Assembly: GCA_021776795.1 (NCBI GenBank)
Contig: JAJFFC010000008.1
Span: 62,001 to 126,000, forward strand
DNA length: 64,000 nt
Reading direction: 5' to 3'
DNA from: Planctomycetota bacterium
Lineage (GTDB): Bacteria > Planctomycetota > UBA1135
This document shows positions 26,398 to 35,541 of this stretch, piece by piece. The notes beneath the pieces were generated by a model that saw nothing but the letters and a program-made list of their open reading frames with translations, was not told where the DNA came from and did no database searches. A program made the translations under genes and the position numbers. Numbering within the stretch: the first letter of the stretch is position 1; the number at the start of each line of letters is the position of its first letter.

Positions 26398-27621
26398 TCA
26401 CAGAGAAACCGCCTGTCCGCCAAGCCACACCGTGGTGACCGGGTTCTCGCCGAATCCGTAGCCAAAGTGGAAGTGATCTGGCAGGTCCAGAGCCAAGACA
26501 TCGGCATCGGCACCAGGGCGCAAATGCCCCTTTTGCGCCTCTAAACCGAGGCTTGCGGCGGCGCCCAGAGTCACCCCGTGCAGCGCTTCTTCGGCAGTCA
26601 TGCGCAGGCGCACGCGAGCAAAATGGGCGGCCTCGGACAAGCTCGGCGTGTAACTCGAACCGGGATTGAAATCGGTCGCGACAAAGTAGGGCACGCCGGC
26701 TTGCAGCATGCGCCGCGCCGGGGCATCGGTGGTCATACGCAGGAAGTGCGGCATGCTCGGCAACAACCCAGCAAAGGTCTTGCCGCTGAGGGCCAAAGCT
26801 TCGAGGCCAGCGTCGCTTAGCTCTTCCAGGTGATCGACCGAAGAGGCACCCAACTCCACCCCCAATTCCACGCCACCAAGGGCATGAAATTGGTCGGCAT
26901 GAATGCGTAAGGCAAAGCCGAGTTCTTTGGCGCGCTCTAAATAACGCCGCCCCATCTCCAAGGTGAAGGCGCCTTCTTCGATGAAGACATCGGCCGAGGT
27001 CGCCAAGCCCTGTTCCTGCACCGCGGGCAACATTTCTTGGCACAAGATTTCCAGGTAGTCCTCCGGAGCTTCTTTAAATTCCGCGGGCACCATATGCGCA
27101 CCCAAAAAGGTCGAAGACAAAGTCATGCCCAACTCCTCCGCTGCTTGGTGCATCACGCGCAGAGACTTCAACTCGGACTCCGTGGTCAAGCCATAGCCAG
27201 ACTTGCCTTCGAAGGTGGTGGTGCCATGACGCAACATACGTTGCAGGTGTTCTCGAACGATCGGCTGCAAAGTTTCTTCTGCGCACTCCCGAACCGCACG
27301 CACGCTCGACAAAATGCCGCCTCCACGGCGAGCAATCTCCAGGTAGTCCACTCCCTGTGCACGCCAATCAAATTCCTCGGCGCGGCCCGTGGCAAACACG
27401 GGGTGAGTATGGGCATCGACGAACCCTGGCACCAACAGCGCGCCTTGGACGTCGTGCTCCCGCGCACAGGAAAAGCGCTGTCTTAACTCGGCAGCCAAAC
27501 CTAGGCCCACCACCCGTCCATCCGCAATCGCCAGGGCGTCTGCGCCTTCAGGAGCGCCCTCCCACCATGAAACGATGGAGCAGGCGCCATGGAGCAACAG
27601 GTCGGCTGAGGCGGCGTTCAC
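26398..27621 (-). CDS. hutI: Imidazolonepropionase
   Basis: 407 residues from a GTG at 27621. It hydrolyses 4-imidazolone-5-propionate to N-formimino-L-glutamate, the third step of histidine degradation. Metal-binding HTH at 71-73 (GFVDAHTHPVFATGRAEEFDWRAQG) is followed by KSGYGLTTESELKSLRVMH, the substrate-binding region, then HADQFHALGGVELG and a C-terminal ATDFNPGSSYTPSL. These are diagnostic of HutI rather than a generic amidohydrolase. No hutH or hutU is in the window. Divergent from the CNNM/CorC gene by 38 bp. Confidence 0.93.
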   Translation of the reverse strand: MNAASADLLLHGACSIVSWWEGAPEGADALAIADGRVVGLGLAAELRQRFSCAREHDVQGALLVPGFVDAHTHPVFATGRAEEFDWRAQGVDYLEIARRGGGILSSVRAVRECAEETLQPIVREHLQRMLRHGTTTFEGKSGYGLTTESELKSLRVMHQAAEELGMTLSSTFLGAHMVPAEFKEAPEDYLEILCQEMLPAVQEQGLATSADVFIEEGAFTLEMGRRYLERAKELGFALRIHADQFHALGGVELGVELGASSVDHLEELSDAGLEALALSGKTFAGLLPSMPHFLRMTTDAPARRMLQAGVPYFVATDFNPGSSYTPSLSEAAHFARVRLRMTAEEALHGVTLGAAASLGLEAQKGHLRPGADADVLALDLPDHFHFGYGFGENPVTTVWLGGQAVSL

Positions 27622-27659
27622 GAGCAGATTGTGCCAAAGCCGCCATTCTCAGGGTATGA

Positions 27660-29045
27660 TTGGGGTGGCCGATTGGCCTTGCATTGAACGGTTCCCTCCT
27701 GTTGACGCTCCTCCGCGAAAGCGCCGAACTCGGCGACGCGGAAATCCCTCCCCCTGTTGGCGCCGGCCAGGACCTCCTGACCCTGTTGCCGGCGGTGCTG
27801 CTCCTTTTGGGTGCCTTGTTTGGTGGATTGCGCACCTTACTGCAATCTCCGGTGCGTGGGCGCCTGCTCGGCCCCCTCGGAGAAAAGATGGAAAACCAGG
27901 TCGAAAGCGCCGTGCAAAAGCGCCCGGGCTTGGCCCTCACTTGCGGTCTGACTCGGCTTCTGACCATCGTGGTCGCTGTGGGGTTGATTTTGGATCACCT
28001 GCAGGCCTTAGCCCCGGTTGATCGCTGGATTCAGGGCATCGGCTTCGCCTTCTTCGGTGGTGTCGTCCTCGAAGCCATCCCGGCATTGGTGCAACGCGCC
28101 CGCGCCCGGCGCATCGTGCTCGCCTTCCTGCCGTTGGCCAAGATTATGGATTTGCTGTTGCGTCCACTGACCTTGCTGACGGAAAAAATGCTCCACCTGA
28201 TTGGTGCCGATGGCGAACCCGAGGCAGAATCGCTGACCGCAGATTTGGTCGACGTCGTCAATGATCACGAGCGTGAAGAAGAGCTGCGCGATTCCGAAAA
28301 GAAACTCATCGGGCGAGTGATTGAACTCTCCGACGCCGATGCCGCGTCGGCCATGACCCCGCGCACCGAACTCACCGCAGTTCCTGCCGACACCACCCTG
28401 GACCATGCTCTGCAGCTTGCCCTAGAAGAAGGCCATTCGCGCCTGCCTGTCTATGGCAAGGATCTCGATGATCTGCTCGGCGTGTTCTACCTCAAAGATG
28501 CCGTCGCCCTACAGCAGGAAGGGGTCAGTTTGGCCTCAACCGCCGTGCGCGCGCACATGCGCGACAGTTACTTCGTTCCGGAAACCAAGGAGGTTCTCGA
28601 CCTCTTGGAAGAGATGCGCCAACGCCGGGTGCACTTGGCCGTGGTGGTAGACGAATACGGCGGAACCGCTGGTGTGGTCACGATTGAAGACTTGGTCGAA
28701 GAGATTGTTGGGGAAATTCAAGATGAACACGATGAAAAAGAAGAGCGTGCGGAAATCCTGCGCCTCGGCGATCACGTCATCGAGGCGGAAGGCCGCGCCG
28801 ACATCGATGATCTCAACGAGTTTTTCGCCTGCAATCTCCCGGACGACGAAGACTACGACACCCTCGCTGGCCTGTTATTCGACCGCTTTGGCCACATCCC
28901 CAAGGTGGGCGAACGCCTCATCATTGACGGCCTTCATCTCGAGGTGCTGGCCGCCGATGAACGCCGCATTCTGCGCGTGCGTTTGAAGAAACCCATCGAA
29001 GAGGGCGCCGATGGCTTGGAAGCCCCAGGCGATCACGCCGCCTAA
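27660..29045 (+). CDS. CNNM/CorC (hemolysin-type) CBS-domain membrane protein
   Basis: 461 residues if the TTG at 27660 is used; an in-frame stop lies immediately before it and no ATG occurs until residue 76. Hydrophobic helices at about 21-40, 91-112, 124-140 and 150-170 form a divergent N-terminal membrane domain. A CBS pair follows (about 222-345; MTPRTELTAVPADTTLDHAL, EEGHSRLPVYGKDLDDLLGVFYLKD), with VVDEYGGTAGVVTIEDLVEEIVGEIQDE closing it. Last is a CorC_HlyC domain (about 360-445). The family is linked to Mg2+/Co2+ export, and such genes often adjoin recO and cell-envelope genes as here. The start codon is uncertain. Confidence 0.85.
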   Translation: MGWPIGLALNGSLLLTLLRESAELGDAEIPPPVGAGQDLLTLLPAVLLLLGALFGGLRTLLQSPVRGRLLGPLGEKMENQVESAVQKRPGLALTCGLTRLLTIVVAVGLILDHLQALAPVDRWIQGIGFAFFGGVVLEAIPALVQRARARRIVLAFLPLAKIMDLLLRPLTLLTEKMLHLIGADGEPEAESLTADLVDVVNDHEREEELRDSEKKLIGRVIELSDADAASAMTPRTELTAVPADTTLDHALQLALEEGHSRLPVYGKDLDDLLGVFYLKDAVALQQEGVSLASTAVRAHMRDSYFVPETKEVLDLLEEMRQRRVHLAVVVDEYGGTAGVVTIEDLVEEIVGEIQDEHDEKEERAEILRLGDHVIEAEGRADIDDLNEFFACNLPDDEDYDTLAGLLFDRFGHIPKVGERLIIDGLHLEVLAADERRILRVRLKKPIEEGADGLEAPGDHAA

Positions 29046-29060
29046 AGCCCTACTGCCCGC

Positions 29061-29810
29061 TTGAACCGGATCCATTCCCCTGCCCTGGTCTTACGCCGGT
29101 GGCCCTTCAGTGAGCATTCCCTGATCGCCCATGTGCTCACACCCGGTCACGGCACCTTGAGCCTGATGGCCAAGGGCGCCTTCCGCCTCAAGAGCGGTTT
29201 CGCTGGCGTGCTCGATACTTGGAGTTTGGTCGAAATCGAAGTCGGACCCGCCGCCAAAGATGGCCTTCATCAGCTGTATCAAGCGAAGCTACTGGACCGC
29301 ATGAGCGGACTGGCCAATCACAGTCATCAACTGGTCGTCGCCGGCATCCTTGCCGAGCTCGCGGAGCTTGGCGCCCCTGCGGGGCAGGCCTCCGCCCGCC
29401 TATTCCTATGGCTTCAGCAATGGCTTCAGCGCCTCAGCGAGGGATGGCCCGCCGACCCCAGTCTGGTCGCCGCTCTGCTCGATGGCCTCGATGCTCTCGG
29501 TCTTGGCCCCCGCCTGGCCGCTCCCGAGGAACAAACAGGTCGCTCATGGTTCCATCCGGCCATGGGTGGGGCCATCCGCGGTGCCAGACCCGAGGACCAC
29601 GCCCGCCCCTATCCACCCGCCGTCCAAGATCAGCTCGAGCTGCTTTCCAAGGCGCCACAAAAGGCTCAGGGCCTCAATAACGGTGAGGTCCTCGATTCTC
29701 GTACAATCCTCGGCGAATTCTTGCACTACCACTTGGAGCGCCCCCCCAAAGCCTGGGCACTCCTACACGGCCAACATCCTCGCCGTTCCCGGTCTACACA
29801 TTCCTCGTGA
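29061..29810 (+). CDS. recO: DNA repair protein RecO
   Basis: 249 residues from a TTG at 29061. The CorC stop is in the same frame 15 bases upstream, so no other start is available before residue 36. The N-terminal OB fold is recognisable (ALVLRRWPFSEHSLIAHVLTPGHGTLSLMAKGAFRLKS). A helical C-terminal region follows. The usual zinc-binding Cys quartet is absent. RecO loads RecA together with RecR in gap repair. The gene overlaps the BamD-like gene as GTGA. Confidence 0.86.
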   Translation: MNRIHSPALVLRRWPFSEHSLIAHVLTPGHGTLSLMAKGAFRLKSGFAGVLDTWSLVEIEVGPAAKDGLHQLYQAKLLDRMSGLANHSHQLVVAGILAELAELGAPAGQASARLFLWLQQWLQRLSEGWPADPSLVAALLDGLDALGLGPRLAAPEEQTGRSWFHPAMGGAIRGARPEDHARPYPPAVQDQLELLSKAPQKAQGLNNGEVLDSRTILGEFLHYHLERPPKAWALLHGQHPRRSRSTHSS

Positions 29811-30760
29811 AGCTTCGCCTCTCTGCCTTCCTGCTGCTTGCCGTTTTGGCACCAGCCTGGGCCTGCTCCTCCACCACCAAGCAACTCTCCGTTGCGGAAC
29901 TTGCAGAAGCGCAACGCCTGATTGATCTCGGCGAAGACGATGAGGCCTTTGACTATCTCGACGACTATCAGGTCGAGGACTTTGACCTGCCCACCCAACG
30001 CGATTTCAACCTGATGCGTGGGCGTTTGGCCTACCGCCTCGACGAGTGGAGCAAGGCCATCAACTACTACGAGGCCTTCATGCTGCAGGCAGGCCCCGCT
30101 GACGATGCACTCGAAGCCGAGCAGCGTCTATTGGAATTGGGTACCGAGCTACTCGACGGCAAGCGCAAGGTGTTCTACTTTTTCACCGACCGCAGCCGCG
30201 GATTGGTCACCTTGGAGTCACTCTCTGCCGCCGCCTCTTACCCGCGAATTCGCGCCGAGGCCATGAGTCGGGTAGCGGAGTATTACTACAACCAAGGCCG
30301 CTACCGCCTCGCCGTCCCCTTCTACAGCGGTCTCCTGAGCCCGTATTTTCAAGGGCTCGGCTGGGAAGATGGCGCGAGTTTTCGGCTCGCCATGTGCTTC
30401 GTGCGCATGATCGACCCAGAAACATTGAGCGGCACCACCATTCGTTACGCGCAAGACCAACTGGCCGCCTACCTGCGCGATTTCCCCGGTGGATTGCACC
30501 GGGTCGAGGCCGAGAAGTGGCTACTTCTTTGCCGTTACTGGATGTCCGACTACCACCTAATGATTGGCGATTACTATCGCCGCATTGATAACTGGCAAGG
30601 TGCCCACCACCACTACCGCTTAGCCGCAGGCCAGGAATCCATGGGTGATGCGAGCATGATTGGACAAGTGGTCCATCGTGGCCAAATCGAACAAGCCGAG
30701 CAGCGGCTGGCCGACCTGCCGCAGCCGGTTTCGGCCCTGACAGAAGCGGTCAGTCCCTAA
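29807..30760 (+). CDS. BamD-like outer-membrane assembly lipoprotein
   Basis: 317 residues from a GTG at 29807 that overlaps the recO stop. The signal peptide ends at lipobox Cys20 (PAWAC). Tetratricopeptide-type helices follow, including WSKAINYYEAFMLQAG, ASFRLAMCFVRMIDPETLSG and AQDQLAAYLRDFPGGLHRVEAEKWLLLCRYW. This resembles BamD/YfiO, where successive repeats cradle outer-membrane proteins on the BamA complex. It is about 60 residues longer than E. coli BamD, with the extra between the first and second repeats. The next gene is an LptE-like lipoprotein, strengthening an envelope-biogenesis role. Confidence 0.77.
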   Translation: MKLRLSAFLLLAVLAPAWACSSTTKQLSVAELAEAQRLIDLGEDDEAFDYLDDYQVEDFDLPTQRDFNLMRGRLAYRLDEWSKAINYYEAFMLQAGPADDALEAEQRLLELGTELLDGKRKVFYFFTDRSRGLVTLESLSAAASYPRIRAEAMSRVAEYYYNQGRYRLAVPFYSGLLSPYFQGLGWEDGASFRLAMCFVRMIDPETLSGTTIRYAQDQLAAYLRDFPGGLHRVEAEKWLLLCRYWMSDYHLMIGDYYRRIDNWQGAHHHYRLAAGQESMGDASMIGQVVHRGQIEQAEQRLADLPQPVSALTEAVSP

Positions 30761-31266
30761 TGGCCCGGCACCTGATTGCTCCTTTGCTCGCGCTAGGCGC
30801 CCTGAGTTCCTGCGGGTACCAGCTGGTACGCCCCGATGTCGGCGGACATCGGCCGATTGAGGTTCCGACCACCGTCAACAAGAGCACCTGGTATGGCCTC
30901 GAAGTGGGCATGTCCTCGGCTCTTCGCGCAGATTTGCAGCGTCAGCTGGACTTGCGCCTGGTTGAACATGGGGGCGAGTTCGTCCTAGAAACAGAAATGA
31001 TTGACGTCGGCCGCCGTGCCCGCGTCCCCCTACGTTCCGGCGGTGCCGCCGTCGGGACCGCTGAACTTCGGCTGGATTGGCGCCTGATGGCCCGAGACGG
31101 GTCCGAACTCAGCGCTGGAAACATCCGCCGCAGCCTTGAATTCTTGACAGCCCTCGACGAAGACGTGGACTCCGCATTTCTGCAAATCCAGGCAGAAATG
31201 GCAGAAGAAGTTGCGCTCGAAGTTGGCGCCACATTGGCGGCTTTAGCCGCGACCGACCATCCATGA
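30760..31266 (+). CDS. LptE-like lipoprotein
   Basis: 168 residues starting at a TAATG overlap with the BamD-like gene and ending in an ATGA overlap with ftsH. Lipobox LSSC with Cys18 is followed at once by GYQLVRP, the typical LptE mature N-terminus (CGYxL). The remainder alternates strands and helices (IEVPTTVNKSTWYGLEVGMSSALRADLQRQL). LptE helps insert LptD and lipopolysaccharide into the outer membrane. Sequence divergence is large, so this rests on the CGYQL start, size and context. Confidence 0.74.
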   Translation: MARHLIAPLLALGALSSCGYQLVRPDVGGHRPIEVPTTVNKSTWYGLEVGMSSALRADLQRQLDLRLVEHGGEFVLETEMIDVGRRARVPLRSGGAAVGTAELRLDWRLMARDGSELSAGNIRRSLEFLTALDEDVDSAFLQIQAEMAEEVALEVGATLAALAATDHP

Positions 31267-33530
31267 GTTCCCCAACTCCCGAAAACAATCAGGAAGACCA
31301 ACCGCCTAAGCGGTCGGGCAACCTGTTCATGATTATTTTTGTCACCGGCCTCATCTTGCTCGCCGTCTTTGGTGGGCAAGGCGAGAAGCCGAAGATGACC
31401 CTCGACCAGTTGTGGGTGAAAATCTACAGCGGCGAAGTAGAGCAGTTGACTGCCGCAGACAGCGCCCGCCTGTTTGAAGTCAAGCTCGCCGATGGCACGA
31501 CCTCGACCGTCTCCGTTCTGAACGCCACTTTGGTCGCCGAAGACCTGCGTGCCATGTACGCCAAGACGCGCCAGATCGAGAGCACGATTACGGTGCCGGA
31601 GTTCCTGGCCAAGGTGAACTCCAAGGAGATCACCCCGCTAAAGGCTTATCCGCTGCGCATTCGCGCACTGAAAGACCCCAAGGATCCCAGCAGCGAGATT
31701 CTGGAACAGCAACGCTTCTTTGCCGACTACGCCACGCAGACCGGTGTTCATTACGCCGAGATTGAAGCTCTTTCCGCAGGCGATTCCGAGATTGACGCAG
31801 CAGGGTTACTGCAGGCCTTCCGCGCCGCCGATGCCGAGATTGCCGAGAACCTCAGTTTCGATACGGCGACCGGCATGGTGACCAAGCAGACTTCAGGGTG
31901 GACCACTCTACTGATGAGCTTTGGCCCGATTCTGCTGTTCCTGATTCTGTTTTGGTTCTTGTTCATGCGCCAGATGCGTGGCCAAGGCCAAGGTTTGTTG
32001 AGCTTCGGCCGTTCGCGCGCCAAGGTCTACAACAAAGAGGAGCGCACCGGCGTCACCTTTGATGACGTCGCCGGCATTGAAGAGGCCAAGGACGAGGTCT
32101 CGGAAATCACCGAGTTCCTGCGCAACCCTGATAAGTTCACCCGCCTCGGCGGTCGCATTCCTCGTGGCGTGATGCTGGTTGGCCCTCCCGGTACGGGTAA
32201 AACCCTGTTGGCCAAGGCCATCGCCGGAGAAGCCGATGTCCCCTTCATTTCGATTAGCGGCTCCGACTTTGTTGAGATGTTCGTCGGTGTAGGCGCCAGC
32301 CGTGTGCGCGACCTATTCGATGGCGCGCGCAAAGAATCCCCTTGCATCATCTTCCTCGATGAAATTGATGCCGTCGGTCGTAAACGCGGCAGCGGCATGG
32401 GCGGCGGTAACGATGAGCGCGAACAAACGCTCAACGCCATCCTCGTCGAAATGGACGGTTTCTCCACCGATGACAACATCATCGTCATTGCCGCCACCAA
32501 CCGCCCCGACGTGTTGGATAGCGCCCTGTTGCGCCCAGGCCGCTTTGACCGCGAGATTGTGATTGACCTCCCCGATGTCGCCGGTCGCGAGAAGATTTTG
32601 GGCGTGCACACGCGCAAAGTGAAGCTCGACCCCAGCGTCGACCTTCAGATTGTCGCCCGCGGTACCCCTGGCTTCTCGGGTGCCGAGTTGGCTGCCCTGG
32701 TCAACGAAGCCGCCATCATCGCGGCCATGGCTGGCCATGCCTGGGTCACCCAAGCCGACCTCGAAGAGGCCCGCGACAAGGTACGCTTCGGTCGCGAGAA
32801 GAAATCTCACGTGCTCGAGGAGGAAGACAAGCAAATCACGGCTTATCACGAAGCCGGGCACGCTGTCGTCAACGCGTTTATGAAGAACGTCGACCCGGTG
32901 CACAAGGTCACGATCATCCCTCGTGGACCCTATGGTGGCGCTACCTTCTTCTTGCCTGAGAAAGACACGCTGCACACGAGCAAGAACCAACTACTCGACA
33001 ATATTTGCGTTGGCTTTGGCGGGCGCGTTGCCGAGGAAATTTACTGCAAGGACATCACCACGGGTGCTTCCAGTGATATCTCGCAGAACACTCGCCTCGC
33101 GCGCGCCATGATTACCCGCTGGGGCATGAGCGATGTACTGGGCCCCGTGAATTTCAGTGAGACCGAGGGCCGAGACTACTTAGGGAATGGCGTCGGCATG
33201 GGCCGTGATCATTCTCAGGAGACTCAGTCCAAAATTGATCACGAGGTCGCCAAAATTCTGGACACGGAACTGGCGCGTTGTCGCAAGGTCATCGAGGAAA
33301 ACGACGATCTCATGGAGCGCGTGACCAAAGCCTTGATGATTTATGAGACCATCGTCAAAGATGAGTTCCTGGCACTGGTCGATGGCGCCCAGCCGGAAGA
33401 CATCCGTCCGCAGAAACAAGCGACGTCAACACCCGGCGCTCCCCCGCCGCCCCCGGCACCACCCAGTGCCGATACTGCTAGCCCGACGCCACCACCGCCC
33501 CCGGGGCCAACCCCGGGTTCTCCTAGCTGA
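31263..33530 (+). CDS. ftsH: ATP-dependent zinc metalloprotease FtsH
   Basis: 755 residues. Membrane helix 1 is at about 20-37 and helix 2 at about 216-236. The intervening periplasmic domain, about 175 residues, is roughly twice the usual size. The AAA+ core has Walker A GPPGTGKT (307-314), Walker B with LDEID (365-369), and the second-region-of-homology arginines (LLRPGRFDR). The M41 protease site is HEAGH at 529-533. The last 40 residues form a proline-rich tail. FtsH degrades membrane and misfolded proteins. It starts inside the LptE stop (ATGA), tying it to envelope genes upstream. Confidence 0.97.
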   Translation: MSSPTPENNQEDQPPKRSGNLFMIIFVTGLILLAVFGGQGEKPKMTLDQLWVKIYSGEVEQLTAADSARLFEVKLADGTTSTVSVLNATLVAEDLRAMYAKTRQIESTITVPEFLAKVNSKEITPLKAYPLRIRALKDPKDPSSEILEQQRFFADYATQTGVHYAEIEALSAGDSEIDAAGLLQAFRAADAEIAENLSFDTATGMVTKQTSGWTTLLMSFGPILLFLILFWFLFMRQMRGQGQGLLSFGRSRAKVYNKEERTGVTFDDVAGIEEAKDEVSEITEFLRNPDKFTRLGGRIPRGVMLVGPPGTGKTLLAKAIAGEADVPFISISGSDFVEMFVGVGASRVRDLFDGARKESPCIIFLDEIDAVGRKRGSGMGGGNDEREQTLNAILVEMDGFSTDDNIIVIAATNRPDVLDSALLRPGRFDREIVIDLPDVAGREKILGVHTRKVKLDPSVDLQIVARGTPGFSGAELAALVNEAAIIAAMAGHAWVTQADLEEARDKVRFGREKKSHVLEEEDKQITAYHEAGHAVVNAFMKNVDPVHKVTIIPRGPYGGATFFLPEKDTLHTSKNQLLDNICVGFGGRVAEEIYCKDITTGASSDISQNTRLARAMITRWGMSDVLGPVNFSETEGRDYLGNGVGMGRDHSQETQSKIDHEVAKILDTELARCRKVIEENDDLMERVTKALMIYETIVKDEFLALVDGAQPEDIRPQKQATSTPGAPPPPPAPPSADTASPTPPPPPGPTPGSPS

Positions 33531-33562
33531 GAGTAGGCTAAGTCGCTGTTACACTTGCGCCT

Positions 33563-34720
33563 ATGCATAAGCCATGGGCGCTCGCAGGTAGCAGTTTGCC
33601 ATTCCAGGCGCTGCCCTTAGCCGGTGGCACCTGGCGCGGGCCTGCCCCACAAGATGCCCAAGCCGAGCAAACGCTGGGGCGCGCCGGCTGGACTTTCCTC
33701 GGCACCTTGCCCGATGGCGCAGGCCTTTACCGGCCTCCACTTATGGTGAAGGAAGCATCTGTGCCCGTGGACTTGCGCCCACAGAGTGCAGCGTGGATTT
33801 TGGCGCGCCTGAAAGCGGGCTTCGCCGCCATGGCCGAGCCTTTGCCCGAACCCAAGTTCCTGGCCATTCTGAACCTAAGCCCGGATAGTTTCTCCGACGG
33901 CGGGCAAGCTCCCTCCGCCAATCTTGGCGAAGGCAAGCACGCCCTGCTCTATCGTGCGCAGTGTCTGATGGCCGAAGGCGCTGATTGGCTAGACCTCGGC
34001 GCGGAAAGCACGCGCCCCGGCGCACAGGCGGTTCCAGCAGAGGAGCAGTTGGCTCGCTTGTTGCCTGCCATCGAAGCTCTATCGGCTCTGGACATTCCGC
34101 TCTCCGTCGACACTCGCAACGCCGAAGTGGCCAGGCGCTGCTTGGCAGAAGGTGTCGGCATGATCAACGATGTTTCCGCTCTCGATGATCCCGACATGAC
34201 CGAGGTCCTGGCTTCCAGCGAGGTGCCTGTCGTCCTGATGCATATGCGCGGCACTCCGGAGACCATGCACGAGCAGTGTCAATACCGCCACTTGATGGGT
34301 GAAATCGCCGATGAGTTGATGGAAAAGGTAGCTAAGGCGGAAGCAGCTGGCATCGCCCCCTCACGACTGATTTTGGACCCCGGCATTGGTTTCGCCAAAA
34401 ACCCGGTGCAAAGCCAATCACTGCTGGTGGAAGGAGGGTCCTTGCGAGCGCTGGGTTTCCCTCTGCTGTTTGGCCCCTCGCGGAAATCCTTCATGGCCGG
34501 CGCCCTACCCGGAAAACAACCGCATCAACGGGACGGTGGCACCGCCGGCGCCGCAGTGCTGTGCGCACAACAAGGCGCCTCCTGGATTCGCCTTCATCGT
34601 GGCGGCCGCATCTGGGACGCCGTCCGCGTCGCCTCCGCCTGCGCAGCTCAGGCCGCGGCTCCCTACGCAATCGAAGCGGAAAGCTCCAGTAGCCCATTGC
34701 CTGCGGTGGTGAAGCCATGA
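33563..34720 (+). CDS. folP: Dihydropteroate synthase
   Basis: 385 residues. It joins 6-hydroxymethyl-dihydropterin pyrophosphate to p-aminobenzoate in folate synthesis. The TIM-barrel motifs begin at residue 101 (AILNLSPDSFSDGG), then GADWLDLGAESTRPGA, LSVDTRNAEVARRCL, MINDVSAL, VVLMHMRGTPETM and LDPGIGFAKN. The first 97 residues have no counterpart in standard FolP (about 280 residues) and I see no known domain in them. The stop overlaps the cdaA start as ATGA, so folate and c-di-AMP genes are co-translated. Confidence 0.94.
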   Translation: MHKPWALAGSSLPFQALPLAGGTWRGPAPQDAQAEQTLGRAGWTFLGTLPDGAGLYRPPLMVKEASVPVDLRPQSAAWILARLKAGFAAMAEPLPEPKFLAILNLSPDSFSDGGQAPSANLGEGKHALLYRAQCLMAEGADWLDLGAESTRPGAQAVPAEEQLARLLPAIEALSALDIPLSVDTRNAEVARRCLAEGVGMINDVSALDDPDMTEVLASSEVPVVLMHMRGTPETMHEQCQYRHLMGEIADELMEKVAKAEAAGIAPSRLILDPGIGFAKNPVQSQSLLVEGGSLRALGFPLLFGPSRKSFMAGALPGKQPHQRDGGTAGAAVLCAQQGASWIRLHRGGRIWDAVRVASACAAQAAAPYAIEAESSSSPLPAVVKP

Positions 34721-35541
34721 ACTGGCCCAGCGTTTTCTCCGCCTTCCGCATCGCCGATGCCGTACAGATCCTGTTGCTCTCCATGGCAATCTATGTGGTC
34801 CTACGCTTCATCCGCAACACCCGTGGCGTAGGCATTTTGCGCGGCCTGTTTACCTTCCTGATTGCGGCATCGGTCATCATTGGCGTGGTCGGACAGCTAG
34901 TTCCGGGTGGCCTCGATGTCGTCGGCTACATCGTTTCCGTGGTCGCTCCCTACTTCGCCATCATTGTGGTGATTCTCTTCCAGGAAGAGATTCGCCAAGG
35001 CGTCAGTCGCTTTGGCCATTCCAGTATTTTGCGCTTCAGTAACAACACGGCGGAATCCCCGACGGAGATTGCCAAGGTTGCGACATCGGCAAAGCGTTTG
35101 GCCAACCAAAGGATTGGCGCCCTGATTGCCTTTGAGCGATCGGTCTCCCTCAAGCCTTTCTCAGAGGGTGCGGTAGCTTTGGACTTACCCATCACTTCGA
35201 TTTTGCTCGAGACCATCTTCTTCCACGGTGGGCCGATGCACGATGGCGGCTTGGTCGTTCGCGGTAAACGCATCACTGCCGCAAGTTGTGTGTTCCCATT
35301 GAGCACGAACCCCGATATCGAGCACGGCTTGGGCACCCGCCACCGCGCAGCAATTGGCCTCTCCGAGCGCACCGATGCCGTGGTGTTGGTGGTTTCTGAA
35401 GAGACCGGACGCATTTCCATTGCCGCAAAGGGAATACTGCACAGGGACATCCCTCAGGATCAACTCGAGCGCCGCATGAGTGAGTTATTGCAGGCCCCGG
35501 CACCAGAACCCCGCGAAGAGGAGGCGCCGGCAAGCGCATGA
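34717..35541 (+). CDS. cdaA: Membrane diadenylate cyclase CdaA
   Basis: 274 residues. Three N-terminal hydrophobic helices (about 15-30, 40-60 and 68-88) and a short coiled segment precede the DAC domain (about 115-250). The catalytic motifs are GALIAFER, then MHDGG at 174-178 in place of the usual DGA, and GTRHRAAIG with RHR at 208-210. The enzyme makes c-di-AMP from two ATP. It overlaps folP upstream and ybbR/cdaR downstream, both as ATGA. This reproduces the cdaA-cdaR-glmM order well known from Firmicutes, here in a bacterium with an outer membrane. Confidence 0.94.
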   Translation: MNWPSVFSAFRIADAVQILLLSMAIYVVLRFIRNTRGVGILRGLFTFLIAASVIIGVVGQLVPGGLDVVGYIVSVVAPYFAIIVVILFQEEIRQGVSRFGHSSILRFSNNTAESPTEIAKVATSAKRLANQRIGALIAFERSVSLKPFSEGAVALDLPITSILLETIFFHGGPMHDGGLVVRGKRITAASCVFPLSTNPDIEHGLGTRHRAAIGLSERTDAVVLVVSEETGRISIAAKGILHRDIPQDQLERRMSELLQAPAPEPREEEAPASA

